Positions 49,376 through 62,099 of a DNA stretch of 64,000 nt are shown in pieces (the stretch's first letter is position 1; each line of letters begins with the position of its first letter). The notes beneath the pieces are model-generated. The model was not told the origin of the DNA, did no database searches, and saw only the letters and a list, made by a program, of their open reading frames with translations. Both the position numbers and the translations under genes were made by a program. Source of the DNA: Fasciola hepatica (lineage: Eukaryota > Platyhelminthes > Trematoda > Plagiorchiida > Fasciolidae); contig CANUEZ040000164.1 of the NCBI GenBank assembly GCA_948099385.1, positions 1-64,000 of the forward strand, given 5' to 3'.

Positions 49376-52184
49376 AACTTATTTACATTCTAAATAACGA
49401 GAGTCGTCTTACAATCACTAATATCAATCGATTCGTCATTCCAGAGTGCGACCAAGTGGATGCAAGTGGATGCAAAGTTTTGTCTACTTCTCTTGTATTG
49501 GAGTAATGTGAACTTCACGCCAGGTGTTGCCGAAGTTTTCTTTCGGCATATTTTGAGCAAATATTGGGGAGAACAAGAGAGTCATTGCGCTAACTAAGAG
49601 AACTAAGACGAATCGAAACCATCGGGTTCGGAAATTCCATGATTATTCAGTGATTTCAACTCACCGACTTCTGAGTTCGCCCAGAAAACCAGAAATTTTT
49701 GGCAACTTATGTTTCGACAAATTTTCAGAAAGGGGAAACTGCCCATTTTATGGTTTTCGTCTCACGTAAATTGTCCAAAGAGCGTGGTCTCGTAGACTTG
49801 TCAGTACATTCCAATACTAGCAATACCACCTGATAGTGAGTATGATACTACGATAGATGAGGTTAGAGTAAACGAGTGATCATTTGATGTATATGTTGAC
49901 CAGTTTTACCGCAGACATTTCTTTTGAAGGAAGTGCTCCTTGTTTAATTACCTGCGATTTCCTTGGTTTCTCATAATCAAAACAGTCTAGATACATCATA
50001 ATATTCGCTCGTGAATAACACTTTTCACCAAATTGCCTTGAATAACTTTCAATTACATCAAATTGTAGAGACTCATCTGGATTGTAGGAAGATTAGGCAA
50101 ATGCCACGAATGAAAAGAGTGTCCATTCAGCTTCCATAAACACTCCTTGTGGACTGGGATCTCTTGTGACAAAATCTCTTAACAGTTTCGGGGAAAGCTT
50201 TAGCAGCACGCTGATCAAGTGTACATGGAAATAACACGACAGCATGAAAAATGTTCACTCACTCATGAAAAGCAGCCCTAAAAAACATCGTTTTTGGTGT
50301 GAAAAAGTCCAATACTATGAAAGGAGATAATAATGTGGAATGTCAAATTTGAGCTGTTGAAGTTGCCAGCTACAATGAACTTCCTTGCGTAAAAAACAGC
50401 GCAGCCGCTAGCACATTGGATAAGTTTCTATACGTATTTCGAGTCAGATACTTTAAGATATTAGACGATATAGCTAGCGGAACGCTCATTTATGTATTAC
50501 TTGAGAACTCGATTTCCGTCCAAACCCGAAATGTTCCACCTGCATGGTGTTTGAACATTGCCAACTTACTCCTCACAAATTAGAAAAGTTGCGTACTTAC
50601 ATGTTTTCTATAAAATCCGTGGTATATAGTGTGGAAATGGGATCGAATGTTTCATCAAAAGTGCTTGCTCGAAGTGCTACCTAAAATAATGGGGTACACT
50701 GAGGAACTCATACCAAAGTGGCAACTGTAGGACAAAATAAAATGGTAAAATTTTCAGAACCTAAAGCGGAACCCTTCATCATCTCTGTTTTGTTATTTCT
50801 CGGCACGGATCAGATGGGTGGATGGTCATCGTCGAGAATGCTTGGTGAATGGATTTTATTTCGCATTTATCCTGTTCCTAGATACAGCTTCTCAGGGAAT
50901 AAAAGGTTTCTCAATTTTTATTTTTGTCCAGTAAGCTGGAACAGCATATCCGTTTTTGGGAAACACTGTGAAGCTTGCTTTTTCTGAATCGTTGGGATGT
51001 ATTCTCCACGGAATTGGTAGTTCTGTGGAAGTTATTTCTCATGATGGATGAAGAGATGCACTGAAATGAAAAAAAGATCCACTTCACTGTGAAGTGGAAA
51101 ATATATCTAAAAATGTGATCTGTTATAAGGATCCATTCCGCATTTGACAACCTGGTGGACTGCACAATATGGTACACAACCTTTTAGGCTTAAATGTCCC
51201 AATCGCCTTGTTTATCAGGTTGGTGTATTGATGTGTTATTGAGAGACAGAACAGAATATCAGAGCGCTTTTTGAGATTCATCTATAGATATCGATCTGAG
51301 GACCCGTTGACAAGTTGAAATACCCACTTTTGTAAAAGGGAAATGTGGAGCCGTTAGATTTCAGCATTCCAACAATCACATCATCGGCTATTTCAATAAG
51401 GAGAAAATCGTCAGACAGGCACAGACGATGTATAAACCAAACCAGAATGGCATTCTACAGATGGTCATCAAACATAGAAAAGCATGAAAGACGGTAGTGC
51501 GGATTTTTTATGCACATGGTTTTTGACTAGAAAAATATTTGAGCAAAAGAATGAAAAAATTACTTTCCAAAACTCGTGAATGAAATCAAGATTAGTGCAT
51601 AGACCAAAGATAACAGATGGTAGGGAGGAAAATATGCTTGCTCAATCTTTCAAGGGGTTTAGTTTTTGATAGTGTGGGCCGCTTAACTTGCTTGCATGGA
51701 GGTGTATGACCTTTTTGAATACATCAAATGAGGTGACGCTCTGCGTGGCAGGGTTATGGTGGAAACCAGTTTCGTGGTATGAGGTAGCAATAAAGTGAAG
51801 TTTGCGTTGATCAACTTCTACTGAAGGTGACCGTCTACGAGAATTCTCACCGCTTGCGTGCATGATCGTCGTCCATGTCTCCCTGGAATTGTGCTGCCGG
51901 TTGATGCTTGGATGAGTAATGCTTTCCGTTTGTGAAGCTCAGTTGTGATGGATTGTGCTAGGGCTCTAAATATAGTGTAGCCTCTCACTTCGGAGGTGGT
52001 CTCCTTCATGCCACAAATTAGCTTCAGACTTAGGAAAGAGTAATGGTTGGATAGTGTGAGCTGTGTGAGCATCGGGCAGTAAACATTAGAGCAGAACTTA
52101 GGGTACTTATTCAAATGTTCACAAAACACCGAGGGATCGGAGTGAGGAAATACGCTTAACTCAGATTTATAAACCATATATCTG
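49376..52184. other. No recognised gene
   Basis: A short tandem duplication of AAGTGGATGC sits at about 49455-49475 and recalls the SINE 3' segment. Otherwise there are only chance-length frames. A 119-codon minus-strand frame at 52177-51818 has no recognised family. Confidence 0.35.
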
Positions 52185-52300
52185 AGTCATGCGAGGTTAT
52201 CTGGATGACTCTGTCGACTGTACATGTCGTGGTTTCGACTCTGAGTGAAACGCGCGTGTCCATCATAAGACGAAATCATTGGAAAACTTCCAAAATCACG
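52185..52300 (+). repeat. Possible hammerhead-type SINE copy, strongly decayed
   Basis: A tRNA-like stretch ends in a B-box-like GTGGTTTCGACTCT (about 52229-52242). It is followed by GTGTCCATCATAAGACGAAATC (about 52256-52277), which resembles helix II plus the GAAA core of a hammerhead, with GTC and GAC able to pair. The CTGANGA half is missing. I accept it only because two better copies exist elsewhere in the window. Confidence 0.35.
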
Positions 52301-54254
52301 TGGTCGGAGCAGCCAAGTGGTAGCTAAGACTCTCATTCATCTACTAAGGCTGTATTAGTTCTGAAGATTACTTCACAATCTCATACAGTTCAGTGGCATA
52401 TGGTCGCGCTGTATATATGGGTTTCCGCGTGTCCGACAAATCATAGAAAAATGGTGGCATTCGACGGGGCATCAGGATAATTTTCAGAGTACTGAATGTC
52501 CTTCAAAAGATGCTGTTCAGAAAAGTGTGATTGCATACCAGTTTTAACAAATTAGGCTGCAACGGAAGAATAGAATGACATCCATACTCAGGCACTGGCA
52601 TTATTCTTGCGCACGAGCTTCCCAGAAACAGTGGAGTAGCGTGCACAATATTTCCGGCGGGGATCGTAACCTGTCGGATGACTGATATTCATTAGCTCAT
52701 AAAGTAGAAAGACAAACCAAAAAGAAGAATTTTTATCCGGTTCAAGATAAAGGTGCTTAAGGAGATTACGAAGTGCATGTCTTGCTCGATCAGTCTTCTT
52801 CATCCTAAGAAATGCAACTGGTAGACATTGACGGAAACAAAACGGGTTCACGCACAACCGGATATGAAACATGGCGGTCACGTTATAAAATTATTACGGA
52901 AATCTTGATATGTTCTTCAGTACTTTTATTCGGGAAACATTTCCCGGTCAACAAGTTTCTTTGGGCAAATGGCATAAATGATCCTTTTGTATTCCCCATC
53001 ATTGATTTGGGTGAAATGCCCCTGTGTGTATATACTACTTATTCCCAGGGAGTAGCTGCACTCCAACTGTTTTCAGAAATTGGAGAACACATCAAATGCT
53101 TCGTTTACTTGCATCGAACCAATACGTTTGCCAAAGCGAAGTTTATTTCGTCTTACTTTATATCTATTCTTTATTCAAAACTTCCGGTGAATTTTTGTGT
53201 ACGACATGCGGCTTCGTCGCGGTAGTGGGAGTTTTTCTCGTGTTCCTCACTTTTGAAACCTGGTCAATTGAATGTGTGGTCTTTCTGACGTTGAATGAAT
53301 CAGGCATGGAAAATCCTATGTGAATTCTACTTGATATATTTGACAGAATTCCGTTCGGAAAAATGTGAATGTGAAGTGAAACAGTTTATTTTAGCATCTC
53401 TGATTAGATGTAGCAGCGGAAAATGTATCTTACAAGAACAAGTGGATTATACCTGTAGCTCGATTGAGCTAAAGTGGTAAACTATTGAGGCAAGTATGTG
53501 GGAGGAATTTCGCTCGTGCCAAAACTTCATTAGGTACTTACATTCACTCGACGGTAGGTAAAACTAATACGTGCATTCAAGACCTTTAATGTGTGTATAA
53601 TTATTCGGCACGAAAATGACCATCTTGATCAAGGATATCGATTGTATCATTCGTTTGAAATCGCAATCTATCGCTGTGTGCATTTCTGATAGGTCAATGT
53701 CAAAATAATAGGATGAATAGATCGTGGGGAATTATTCGACTACACTGGAAACAAAGAAACAGATTGCCAAAAGTTGGAAACATTGGTCTTGATGATTGGG
53801 TCATTAGGACTCCGGCAGCTTTAAATAGAATGCAGCCATTGCTGAGCAGTGTAAGCCCTCGAATAGTTCATTAGTACGGCTGGCGGAAACTCACAAAAGG
53901 AATAATTCATTGATCGGGACATAAGCAAAGCATGTGTGCGGTTGGAAAATTTATATACAAATGCTATTATCCCGCCCGTACATTGTAACATGTGCGAGAT
54001 AGAAGTGTGGACATATTGATCATTGTTTTACCATATGTGAGCGTGAGGTTTTCACACTAGAAAGCTATAGTGGAAACTGAGCACCTCATTCCGGTCTACA
54101 ATCCAAGACTGCGAGACTGAAGAGCAGGAGAGCAGTACCATTGTCTGAATGCTGAATTCTTCATACACAGAAGACAGCTGAACGCACTATCAAACCCATC
54201 AAGGAATCGATGTTCCTCGAATCTACACACATGTGAACTTAAAAGAATGTCACT
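52301..54254. other. No recognised gene
   Basis: A plus-strand frame at 52812-53225 is open for 137 codons without any recognised motif. I see no splice or repeat evidence to support it. The rest is featureless to my reading. Confidence 0.35.
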
Positions 54255-54645
54255 CCCGAGAATAGATTGAATCCAATAGCGGTTCCAATTAAAAATGTGT
54301 TTGTGGTCTAAGATCTGGGGCAAGTTAGGTATACGGCCACCAAAATTCCACCGGGTGTGACAGCTGATTAGGGCGTTGGCGCACACCTTCTGCGAGCGCT
54401 CGATTACCTAGGTAGGTGAGTCCGGTAGGCCAAAGAATGCATTTTCTACCGGACTGATTTCCTTGTGGCTTTCAAGAGCGAACGAGCGACAGTCTCTCAT
54501 AAAATATCATGTATTCGCCAACGGGTGGGCCAAAAAAGCTCCCATTTATTCTTGCTTTGCACCTGGCATTTGTAGATACATCTCACAACTACTCCTGAGT
54601 AGCATGTTTCTTCAATGATAGTTTGTTCGGGTTACTGTTATTTTA
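54255..54645 (+). repeat. Gypsy-LTR-like repeat, copy 1
   Basis: This is an inverted relative of 61720-62095. Shared blocks include CACCGGG then TGTGACAGC (54356), GAGCGCTCGATTA, GTGAGTCCG, CCGGACTGATTTCC, CTTTCAAGAGCGAA, AAATATCATGT, CGCCAACGG and GAGTAGCATGT. The TGTGACA start preceded by a GGG is typical of a gypsy LTR after its polypurine tract, but both copies are also similar for about 100 bases upstream. If TGTGACAGC is the LTR edge, those bases would be the internal 3' end of the element. The right edge is not defined. Confidence 0.75.
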
Positions 54646-54924
54646 GCATCTTTTCTTAAACACCAGATCTTCCAATGACACTTGGAGTAAGTACATAGAA
54701 TCATACTTTGTATATGATATACATCTAAACCTGTTAATGTACACTATTGTGTATATATGCATATATATCGCAATAACTTGTGAAGCAATTGTTTGGGATG
54801 CATTCACTTGGAGTTACCGGGACAATTACGGTGTCTCCCGTCCGAAACTTTCGGGCATTGCTATCCGTCATACAGGACAATATTCGAAAAAATTCAATTC
54901 GTAATTCTGATCAGATCGGACGGA

Positions 54925-55090
54925 ATTGAGGTTGTATGTTGGTAACACACGCTTCCTCGAGTTGAAAAGGCTTGGCTTCAAATTCTGGTTGGGGGGGGGG
55001 CGAATATGCACCACTGAGGAGCTCTAACGCGAATGATACATGAGTCTGGTGTTTTAGAGTGCAGACTGCGTGGATTACTTGAAGTTTTTC
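54925..55090 (+). repeat. SINE with hammerhead-like tail
   Basis: A tRNA-like segment ends with a B-box-like CTTCAAATTCTGG, followed by ten G residues (54991-55000). Downstream lie CACCA (55009-55013), then CTGAGGAG (55014-55021, hammerhead core), a two-pair helix II remnant, GAAT in place of GAAA (55031-55034), and GTC (55044-55046), the expected cleavage triplet. TGGTG (55047-55051) pairs perfectly with CACCA. Order and spacing match the Sm-alpha type ribozyme tail. The fourth core base (A to T) and the short helix II suggest it is no longer active. Confidence 0.7.
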
Positions 55091-58000
55091 AAAAAATCGG
55101 GTGTATAGGTTACTTCCATCACTGTATGTTAGTTCTTAGAGGAAGAGTGTTTATTGCGTCATCATCGCAAATGAAGCCTTCTTACAATGGCATGTCTCAA
55201 AAGTCTCTCTCCGTATGCTTGACTAACGAAATGGTAACGGTTTACTACCGTTAACATTACATTCAGTGATTATGGTCTCATTCAAGGCTTTAGAAAATGC
55301 TGGCTTTTCTATCATGACTGGACCAAAGTTCCTATTCGGGCTTTTCCAAACTAGCGGGTTTAATTTGCTCTGAAGTCGTCCAATATGAAAGACAGCAGTG
55401 CTCAACAGGAGAGGCCGTCATCATAATGCTTAATCCACAAACAAGCCTTCCTTCGAATTACTGTGCAATTGTGTCATTTTGAAACCCCCGCGTTTGATAA
55501 CTGTACATATCTCAAATCCCCTTGCAAAAAGTGAGTTGAGTTTGTGATAATTTGCCTAACTGATCATCTTTCGGACTCCATCTTTTAGGCGTGAGCCTCC
55601 GATCATCTACTCGTTTTTCATGTCAGAAGATCCGGACTCTAGATTAGTGAGTAATCTGTGGAAACCGAAAAGCATTCATTCAAACGAACTATCATCAACC
55701 CCAAGAACTAGGTTGTATTACTTTCCTTTATTTGGGTTGGTAATATTCTCGAAATACTATTCCAATCATGCTCCACATATAAAAGGATACTAGCGATTTC
55801 TTTTGGTTGAAAAGTTGCATCAGTTATTCCCTTGCAGATTATCCCCTCCGTCCGCGGGTTTCAATGCAAGTTATGTGTCATATGCACCTGCCTATGATCC
55901 CTAGAGGCATGGATCGCACGCGAGCCCGACATACCAACGCCATTCACTCGGAATCGTCTGGTTACAAACTTTTCACATCCATCTTATAGACTGTCGGTGC
56001 AACAAAGCCTCCCTATCAAAGCTTCCTTTGCTTTTGATAAATAATATATGTTTACACAGTACAGTAAACATCATCAATGTGACCATGGACTGAAACTTGT
56101 GATTGTTTTCTGTTCACTACCCGGCATACAGGGATGAAACTAATATTTACATATTACGGACAATTACCAGCTTACTAGCTTCAATTTCTCTGAGGCCGTC
56201 AAATGGGTTTGATAATCACTTTGAACATTTGTGAAAGAATGCATTGTCAATGCTTTTGTCATGTGCAGAGTTAGCTGCACTTATAGAAAAACTGGGACAT
56301 AATTTGTAATGCCCAGTGATTTAGGCATCTTTAGTTGTTATAGGTAGATTTCACTCAAATAAAATCGGAAGAATGTTTAATGCGTCGTCGAATTCTACTT
56401 AAATTTACTTCATGAAACTGAGATGACTGGTAAAAAATATCCACTAAATCACATAATACTATTGGATCGTGTAATCGTCAAGATTTCTGATTGATACCAT
56501 CAGATTATATGCTATTGATTTTTCACCAAATTGCTGAAATAGAACTATAAACTAAGCTGGTGATCGAACACATTCATATCAGTGTGAAAGTATCAGTAAT
56601 TAGCATGAAAAAAATATATACACCCGATCGGATTGCGGTTCAGTCAGAGCAAAAGCAAAGTATTTCAAAGTAGATTGACTGGGAAGCACGACCAGCTGAT
56701 GAAATATAATCATCAACCGTATAAGCCTCATGATGGAAATAACTAGTCGGTTCGTCAGCACCTGTTCGTAAACGTGTACGTACGTCTAGGCGGTCAACAC
56801 AAGCTCCAGTTTTGGCCCATCGTAATTCTCGCTGATAATGTCATTCATTTAACGACCTCCTATCATAACCGCCATCCTCAGCTACAAGCGAATGTTTCTT
56901 ACTTGTTTCTCAGTTTTGGTCATGATTGTCACATTATTTTGTCGACCTATATTGGTAATTCGCCATGCATCGTTCATCCTTGAATAGTCAGTGGCGATGT
57001 TCAAAGCTATATCACTGTTCATGCACAGCTTTACGTACACGTGCGGAAACAGCTTGCGGACCAAAATTATTTGCACTATCTGGGGCAAATCGGACTAATT
57101 TCAATCAGTTATCTCCATGACTGTGTCCCGCTGTTTGTGTGTTATAGCGAGCGCATAGCAACCTTTAGATAGGCATGCACCCACCAATACACTTCATCTA
57201 ATAAGTGGTGTGTATCGATGAAATTATTATCAGCAGTCTTTTATTCACAAAGCTCATTTCATCCAATCAACCGTGCACTCGGAAGCAGCAGACTCGAACT
57301 TTGCACTTGTGGGAGCTCAACATTGGTGCGTATCCACTACACATACACGGTTTAGACTCGTGCCTTTCCAGCTCGAACTTGTGTGTTACCAGCATAGCAC
57401 CTCTCTGTAGTCTGAGCTAATCTGAATGACCGAGTTGAGCTTGCTCGGATATCGTCCCCATTGACGGACAGTAATGCATGGGGGCTTCGAACGGGAGACA
57501 CGAATAATGCGAATGACGTTGGAGGATGTACCTTTGGAACTCCGAGTTGAAAGAGGCACTTGCTGCCCGGATCAAACGTCTCTCGACGAGTACTTGGGAA
57601 CAACTTGAATCAAAACTTGTTTTTGAGCGAAAACCGACTACCTCAAATGTAGGCGATATGTGTTTTCATCTGCCTAATAACGTTGGCAACTGATGGTACA
57701 GCTTCAGGTTTCCAATGTTTCTTGATATCGCGGATATGTCTACTCAGTATATTCTCCAAAATGGAGAATTAAGAGCAGCCAACACGAAATACGTTTGGAA
57801 CAATCACCGAGTGATCTGTTTGATTCTTTCGTCCAACTTAGAGCAAATGCTGTTACTTTGTTTTTCGTTGAGCTTCCACACAACCTAATGACCCATCGGA
57901 TGAACAAGACTTGAACTTACACAAATTAGAAATCACAAGGCCATCCACTGACACACCGAGCAGACAGATCCAAACAAATTAAATTTTGTCAAACTCGAAG

Positions 58001-59849
58001 TTACATAGTGGTGTACTCGGAAAAATAACTGCATTACTTCGGTTATCTGGATCGATCGACATTTGTTGAACAATCATTTAAATCACCGACTAATATCCAA
58101 AAATGGTTAATTTCATAAGATGATCGAACAAACGACTGACATCACACCGTGATCTTCAGACGTACGAAGATACTTCAAGTTGACTTTGTTAACGAAATGT
58201 TATATACGCTGAATATTAAGTCCACAAATTCTTTCTCCCTCTACTACGGAAGCACGCTGAATAACTCAAGGGATGTTGTGAGTGCTCCGCAAACAGTATA
58301 ATTCGTTCCCAATGCATTGATTTCCAGCTACATGGAGGCATTGCGTAAAGTGTTCATTGAGATTCAAATAAACACCCACAGTGATGATGTATAATGAAAA
58401 GTTAATCGTGGCTTCAAAACATTTACAGGTGGACAGATGCTTCAGACCAACGGATAAACAAATGCAGCACAGTTCAACCCAAATCTCGACAGATTTGCAG
58501 AAGCAAATTTTAAAAATCAATTGGCGCACGTTGATCCATTTCCAAGTAAGTGCATCATGAAGCAGAATAATTAGAAACCAAATGTGGCAGAATTTAGGTA
58601 CGGGGGGAAATTGAGCTGATACCATGTGTGATATTTTGCTGAAATGTCAAATGAATTTTGTCTGATCCTCTTGTTGAAGGACTCCACGTTATTGGCGCCC
58701 AAGTGGCAAGTGAGTGAGATCCATTCTGTGTGATTTCTTGCTATCTTCTTTGATTGGAGCGAATTTTCGACCGGTATGTGATTCCTAAATGGGACTGTGT
58801 ACTTTCAAATCAGTCTGCATGGTTACGCAGCCGGATCTGTGTCGTCTTGGTTCTGGCTTATATGCCTTACTTTTCCCTTGTCCAGTAAATGTTTCCCATA
58901 CCATTTATTATCAGTCTTGGCAACGACGCCTTCCATGGATAAAATGTGAATCCTCCAGAATGAGGGTGAAGATTTGAGGTTCGCATTTATACGTACTTAT
59001 CTATGAGCTTTACTGATGCACCGGTTCGAGCTCTCTTTGTAAATTTGAACAGGAATTTGCGTTGGTCAGGAATCAGTTAATAAAAAACAGTGCTCAAATC
59101 AGTTTTTCTTTGGAAAGATGATCGTACCAGATTCAATGACCAATTCCGAGAGCAAAAAGGGAAATAATTCTTTCCCGAAAGATGGACGACTTTTGACACG
59201 GGAGACAAAATGATCAACACCATATCAAACTCACTTCAGATTGCTCAGGCAGTTTTCTTCCCGTTGACCAATATGTGCTATGGCTAGTATGGTGTGTGAA
59301 TTATGAGTAATAAATGATAGAAACTTGTCTGATAATAGGGTTTCAAGGGTCTTGCAGATTGATGCTGGAGAATTAAAGTGAGAAACGCGGAAGATCGATA
59401 TTAGACAACAGTCGTTTGCATTGAAAATAAAGAACATATCCAAAGGCACGTATTCCATCAACGAAGATTGCATACCGCAGGAGCAGTCGAATTCAGTTTA
59501 AGATTGCCTAGAATTGGTGATGAATAGTGTGAGAGAATTCTGAATAACGAAAAATCACAATGTCTTTGAGGACTTATCCAGAAGAGTAAAAATGATCCAT
59601 CATTTAAAGTTGAACGACGCACAGCTACCTAAGAATAGGGCATACCGAAACCGTTATGGAGGGAGCTGACGAGCATCAAAGTAGATGTTGCCATGAAGTC
59701 CCATGGTTATGAACAACGGTCATGCTATTCGTTTTTTTACTGCGTTGATGAAGCCACATGGACCACAGAAGACTGTATGCTGTCGCCACCGTTGCTTTGA
59801 TGCATGAAAGCAACGCGGTTTGGTTGCCCGGATAACATCGTTGGAAACG
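55091..59849. other. Long stretch without a recognised gene
   Basis: Interval 57253-57430 (minus) has TTAGCTCAG and two TTCGAG words that recall tRNA boxes, possibly another SINE relic. The 119-codon minus-strand frame at 58625-58266 is hydrophobic and cysteine rich, without a known family. Nothing else was recognised. Confidence 0.35.
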
Positions 59850-60582
59850 TTCTGAGTGAATGACAACCTGGAACTGGGCTTTTTTCAAATGACCGTAATA
59901 ATCTCCGGAAGGTTGTACGACAACTGAACAATAGCGAAATGTATTCCGCTAAATTGGAACATGAGTTTTCTCTAGGCTGCTCGGATACTATAAAGTGAAT
60001 TATCGAACACCCTATAAAATATGAGTACCGAAATCGGGTAGATGAAACTTGGAGAAAATTTTCTTTGTCTTGATGAATATAGTCCACATCTTAATCACGA
60101 TATTGGAGAAGAGCTTGAAGTTAAAGTTTACGCACGGCTACGGTCAGAGCCCTTTCTCCCCATTCATCATCTCTTCAAGTAGGCGGGGGACAACGAAGAG
60201 AGTTACAATGTATAGATCCGAGTCAAACGAATTTCTGGCCACCCCGATAACCAATGGTCTTTACATAATGGTACAATGCTTGTAACAAGAATCTATCAAC
60301 AAAATTTCAATGAAAGAATCAGAAGAGCTAGACAAAATCGAGTTGTTTATGTGGCCAAAGTCTCTTCACCGAGAAAATACATCGCTTAACAGTTTGCTGC
60401 TTGGAACCCGGTCGTAATAGACGTCATCAAATCTCACCACATTTGTTCAGACTTTCCAATAGCACGGTAAAAGCCAATGTAAATTGTGCCTCTGATTTTT
60501 TGAGGTAATAAAAAATCAGAATCTTCGGATCAAAGATTTCAAGGTAAAATTATATGTTCACTGACAGCCGATCAGACTCAGA

Positions 60583-60783
60583 CTATCTGTCTTCAGCAGT
60601 AAGTATAATGTTAGGGATATCATGACCACGAGAGCGACACAGTGTAACCTGTGTCACGGATGCCAATACTGCGACGAACTCTGAACTAATCTTCCCCGTG
60701 GAAGGGTTCAGGAATGATAGCCGAATGCCAGTCAAGCACGCGCAAGCAGCCGAGGGATCACATTTGACGACGGTCTCGATCAT
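60583..60783 (-). CDS. Short conserved frame of element X
   Basis: This is a 66-codon frame with an ATG directly after the leader of element X copy B. Its block CDPS through TQVT (60762-60628) aligns codon for codon with copy A (2238-2372). By hand count over 45 codons I find 27 nucleotide differences, 15 of them at third positions, against 9 expected if positions were equal. Many changed codons are synonymous. This supports past selection on a protein. I see no zinc knuckle, catalytic motif or signal peptide. It could be the N-terminal part of a gag-like protein, given its place after a promoter and leader. Confidence 0.5.
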   Translation of the reverse strand: MIETVVKCDPSAACACLTGIRLSFLNPSTGKISSEFVAVLASVTQVTLCRSRGHDIPNIILTAEDR

Positions 60784-61068
60784 TGTGAGGTTCGATCGCT
60801 CCCACTATATACACAATATGGGCAGCACTGATAAATCCAGTGGCGTGGCTGCCTTTACCGAAATTCACTGTTATGAATGAAACGAAAAATATACGGTGGA
60901 AAACGAAAACAAGCCAGGCAAATCCAGTAACAAAGGGCAGGAGCTTTCTCAAAGTCAGGGCAGGTCAGAAAATAAAGCGGTAAACTTCGAAAGCCACCGA
61001 ATGAAACTGTGGCACACTACGGTAAATTACAAAACTCCTAACCTCAGTGATCAATAAATCAGCTACTA

Positions 61069-61095
61069 ATATATATATATATATATATATATATA
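61069..61095. repeat. AT tract inside element X copy B
   Basis: A short (AT)n tract at the position equivalent to 1830-1882 in copy A. Confidence 0.9.
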
Positions 61096-61439
61096 GATGA
61101 AATTCAGAAGAGACCTATCGATGAATGAGTGCAAGTAGGTGTAATCGGTAGAACAAACGAGAACATCTGCTGACTTGAATAGACGAACCCGGCGTTCGAT
61201 CTGTTAGTTCCCTTTTATCATAATCGTCAATGTTGAATTGTAGCAACAGCAGCGTCTAACTTTCTGCTGGATGCGGAGGCTCTGGACGACTAGATGACAT
61301 AGGCGTCAAATCTCGTCTATTATTCATGGCAATGGAGGTCGACTATAAAAGGATTATGCACGCTAATCCGACCGACATCCGAATTCAGACCAAACCGAAC
61401 CTGCTAGCATTCATTAAAGCAATGCTTATCATGATGTAT

Positions 61440-61700
61440 CAGCCGGCGCTTTGTGCACAAAAACGGTTGAAACAGATTGTTTGGTTGCCTTGGCACTAAC
61501 CGAACAGAGATCTCCCTCCCTGCACCGAACACACCGTCATGGTTTTCAATCAAGCCGTTTCCACTATTGTATTTCTCGCTGTATGATACATAAACTAAAT
61601 TTTTTACGTACGCGGTAGACAAGAGTAAACGAAATGATTGCATCTCGCGACTCATGTCTTCTTTCTGTTTTCATGAATTGGATAAAGGGGACCAGTTGCT
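61440..61700 (-). repeat. Gypsy-associated block shared with 34561-34830
   Basis: On the minus strand this reads SREMQSFRLLLSTAYVKN and continues in one frame of 83 codons (61655-61404), RLVPRQPNNLFQPFLCTK near its end. It aligns with the block just upstream of reverse transcriptase in the gypsy remnant at 32745-34560. Here no reverse transcriptase follows. Instead element X begins, so the locus is a junction of two elements. Confidence 0.65.
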
Positions 61701-61719
61701 TGACAAATAATAGTCAACA

Positions 61720-62095
61720 GGAAAAATGGCCATCAACACAACATGCTACTCCAAAATAGTTGTACAATGTATATACAAGTGTCAGGTGCAGAGCAAGGAT
61801 AAATGCGAGTTGTTTGGTCAACCGTTGGCGAAGACATGATATTTCGTGGAAAACATTCGCCTTTCGCTCTTGAAAGCCGTAGGGAAATCAGTCCGGGTAA
61901 AATTGCAGCAAATTAGCTCAGCGGACTCACCTTCACAGATAATCGAGCGCTCTCAAAACGTGTACACGTACAACTTAAGCTGCTGTCACACCCGGTAGAA
62001 GTTTGGTGACCATATACCCAAATTTCCCTAAATCTTAGAGCACGGAAACGTCCTTCTATTTCAAACCACTATCTGATTCAATCATGTGAACAGTT
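61720..62095 (-). repeat. Gypsy-LTR-like repeat, copy 2
   Basis: This is an inverted relative of 54255-54645. The TGTGACAGC word starts at 61990 on the minus strand. It sits directly before the gypsy-associated block at 61440-61700 in the same orientation, which fits an LTR followed by the internal 5' part of the same element. The left boundary with the LINE remnant is near 62095. Confidence 0.75.
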
Positions 62096-62099
62096 CTCT

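Larger units (their letters stand above)
59850..61395 (-). repeat. Element X, copy B (unnamed dispersed element)
   Basis: This is the reverse-complement relative of copy A at 1425-3075. On the minus strand it starts at TGAATTCGGATGTCGG (about 61390), has a TATA-like CCTTTTATAGTCGACC (61345-61330) and the CACTCATTCATCGATAGG block. An AT tract (61095-61069) and a leader follow. A short frame begins with ATG at 60783 (MIETVVKCDPSAACACLTGI, then LSFLNPSTGKISSEFVAV, then SVTQVTLCRSRG) and stops near 60583. A second coding-like block at about 60350-60190 keeps GYRGGQKF and NSLRCPPPT but contains stops. Similarity with copy A returns around AATTTAGCGGAAT and ATTATTACGGTCATTT and ends near 59850. I do not recognise the protein or the element class. 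Confidence 0.8.

Noticed and set aside
51818..52177. 119-codon minus-strand frame as a Penelope nuclease or other known domain
   Set aside because: No Cys or YIG-like spacing could be found on inspection. The length is within chance.
56690..56770. Hammerhead core at CAGCTGATGAAAT
   Set aside because: No helix II and no second core strand. The word is expected by chance at this window size.
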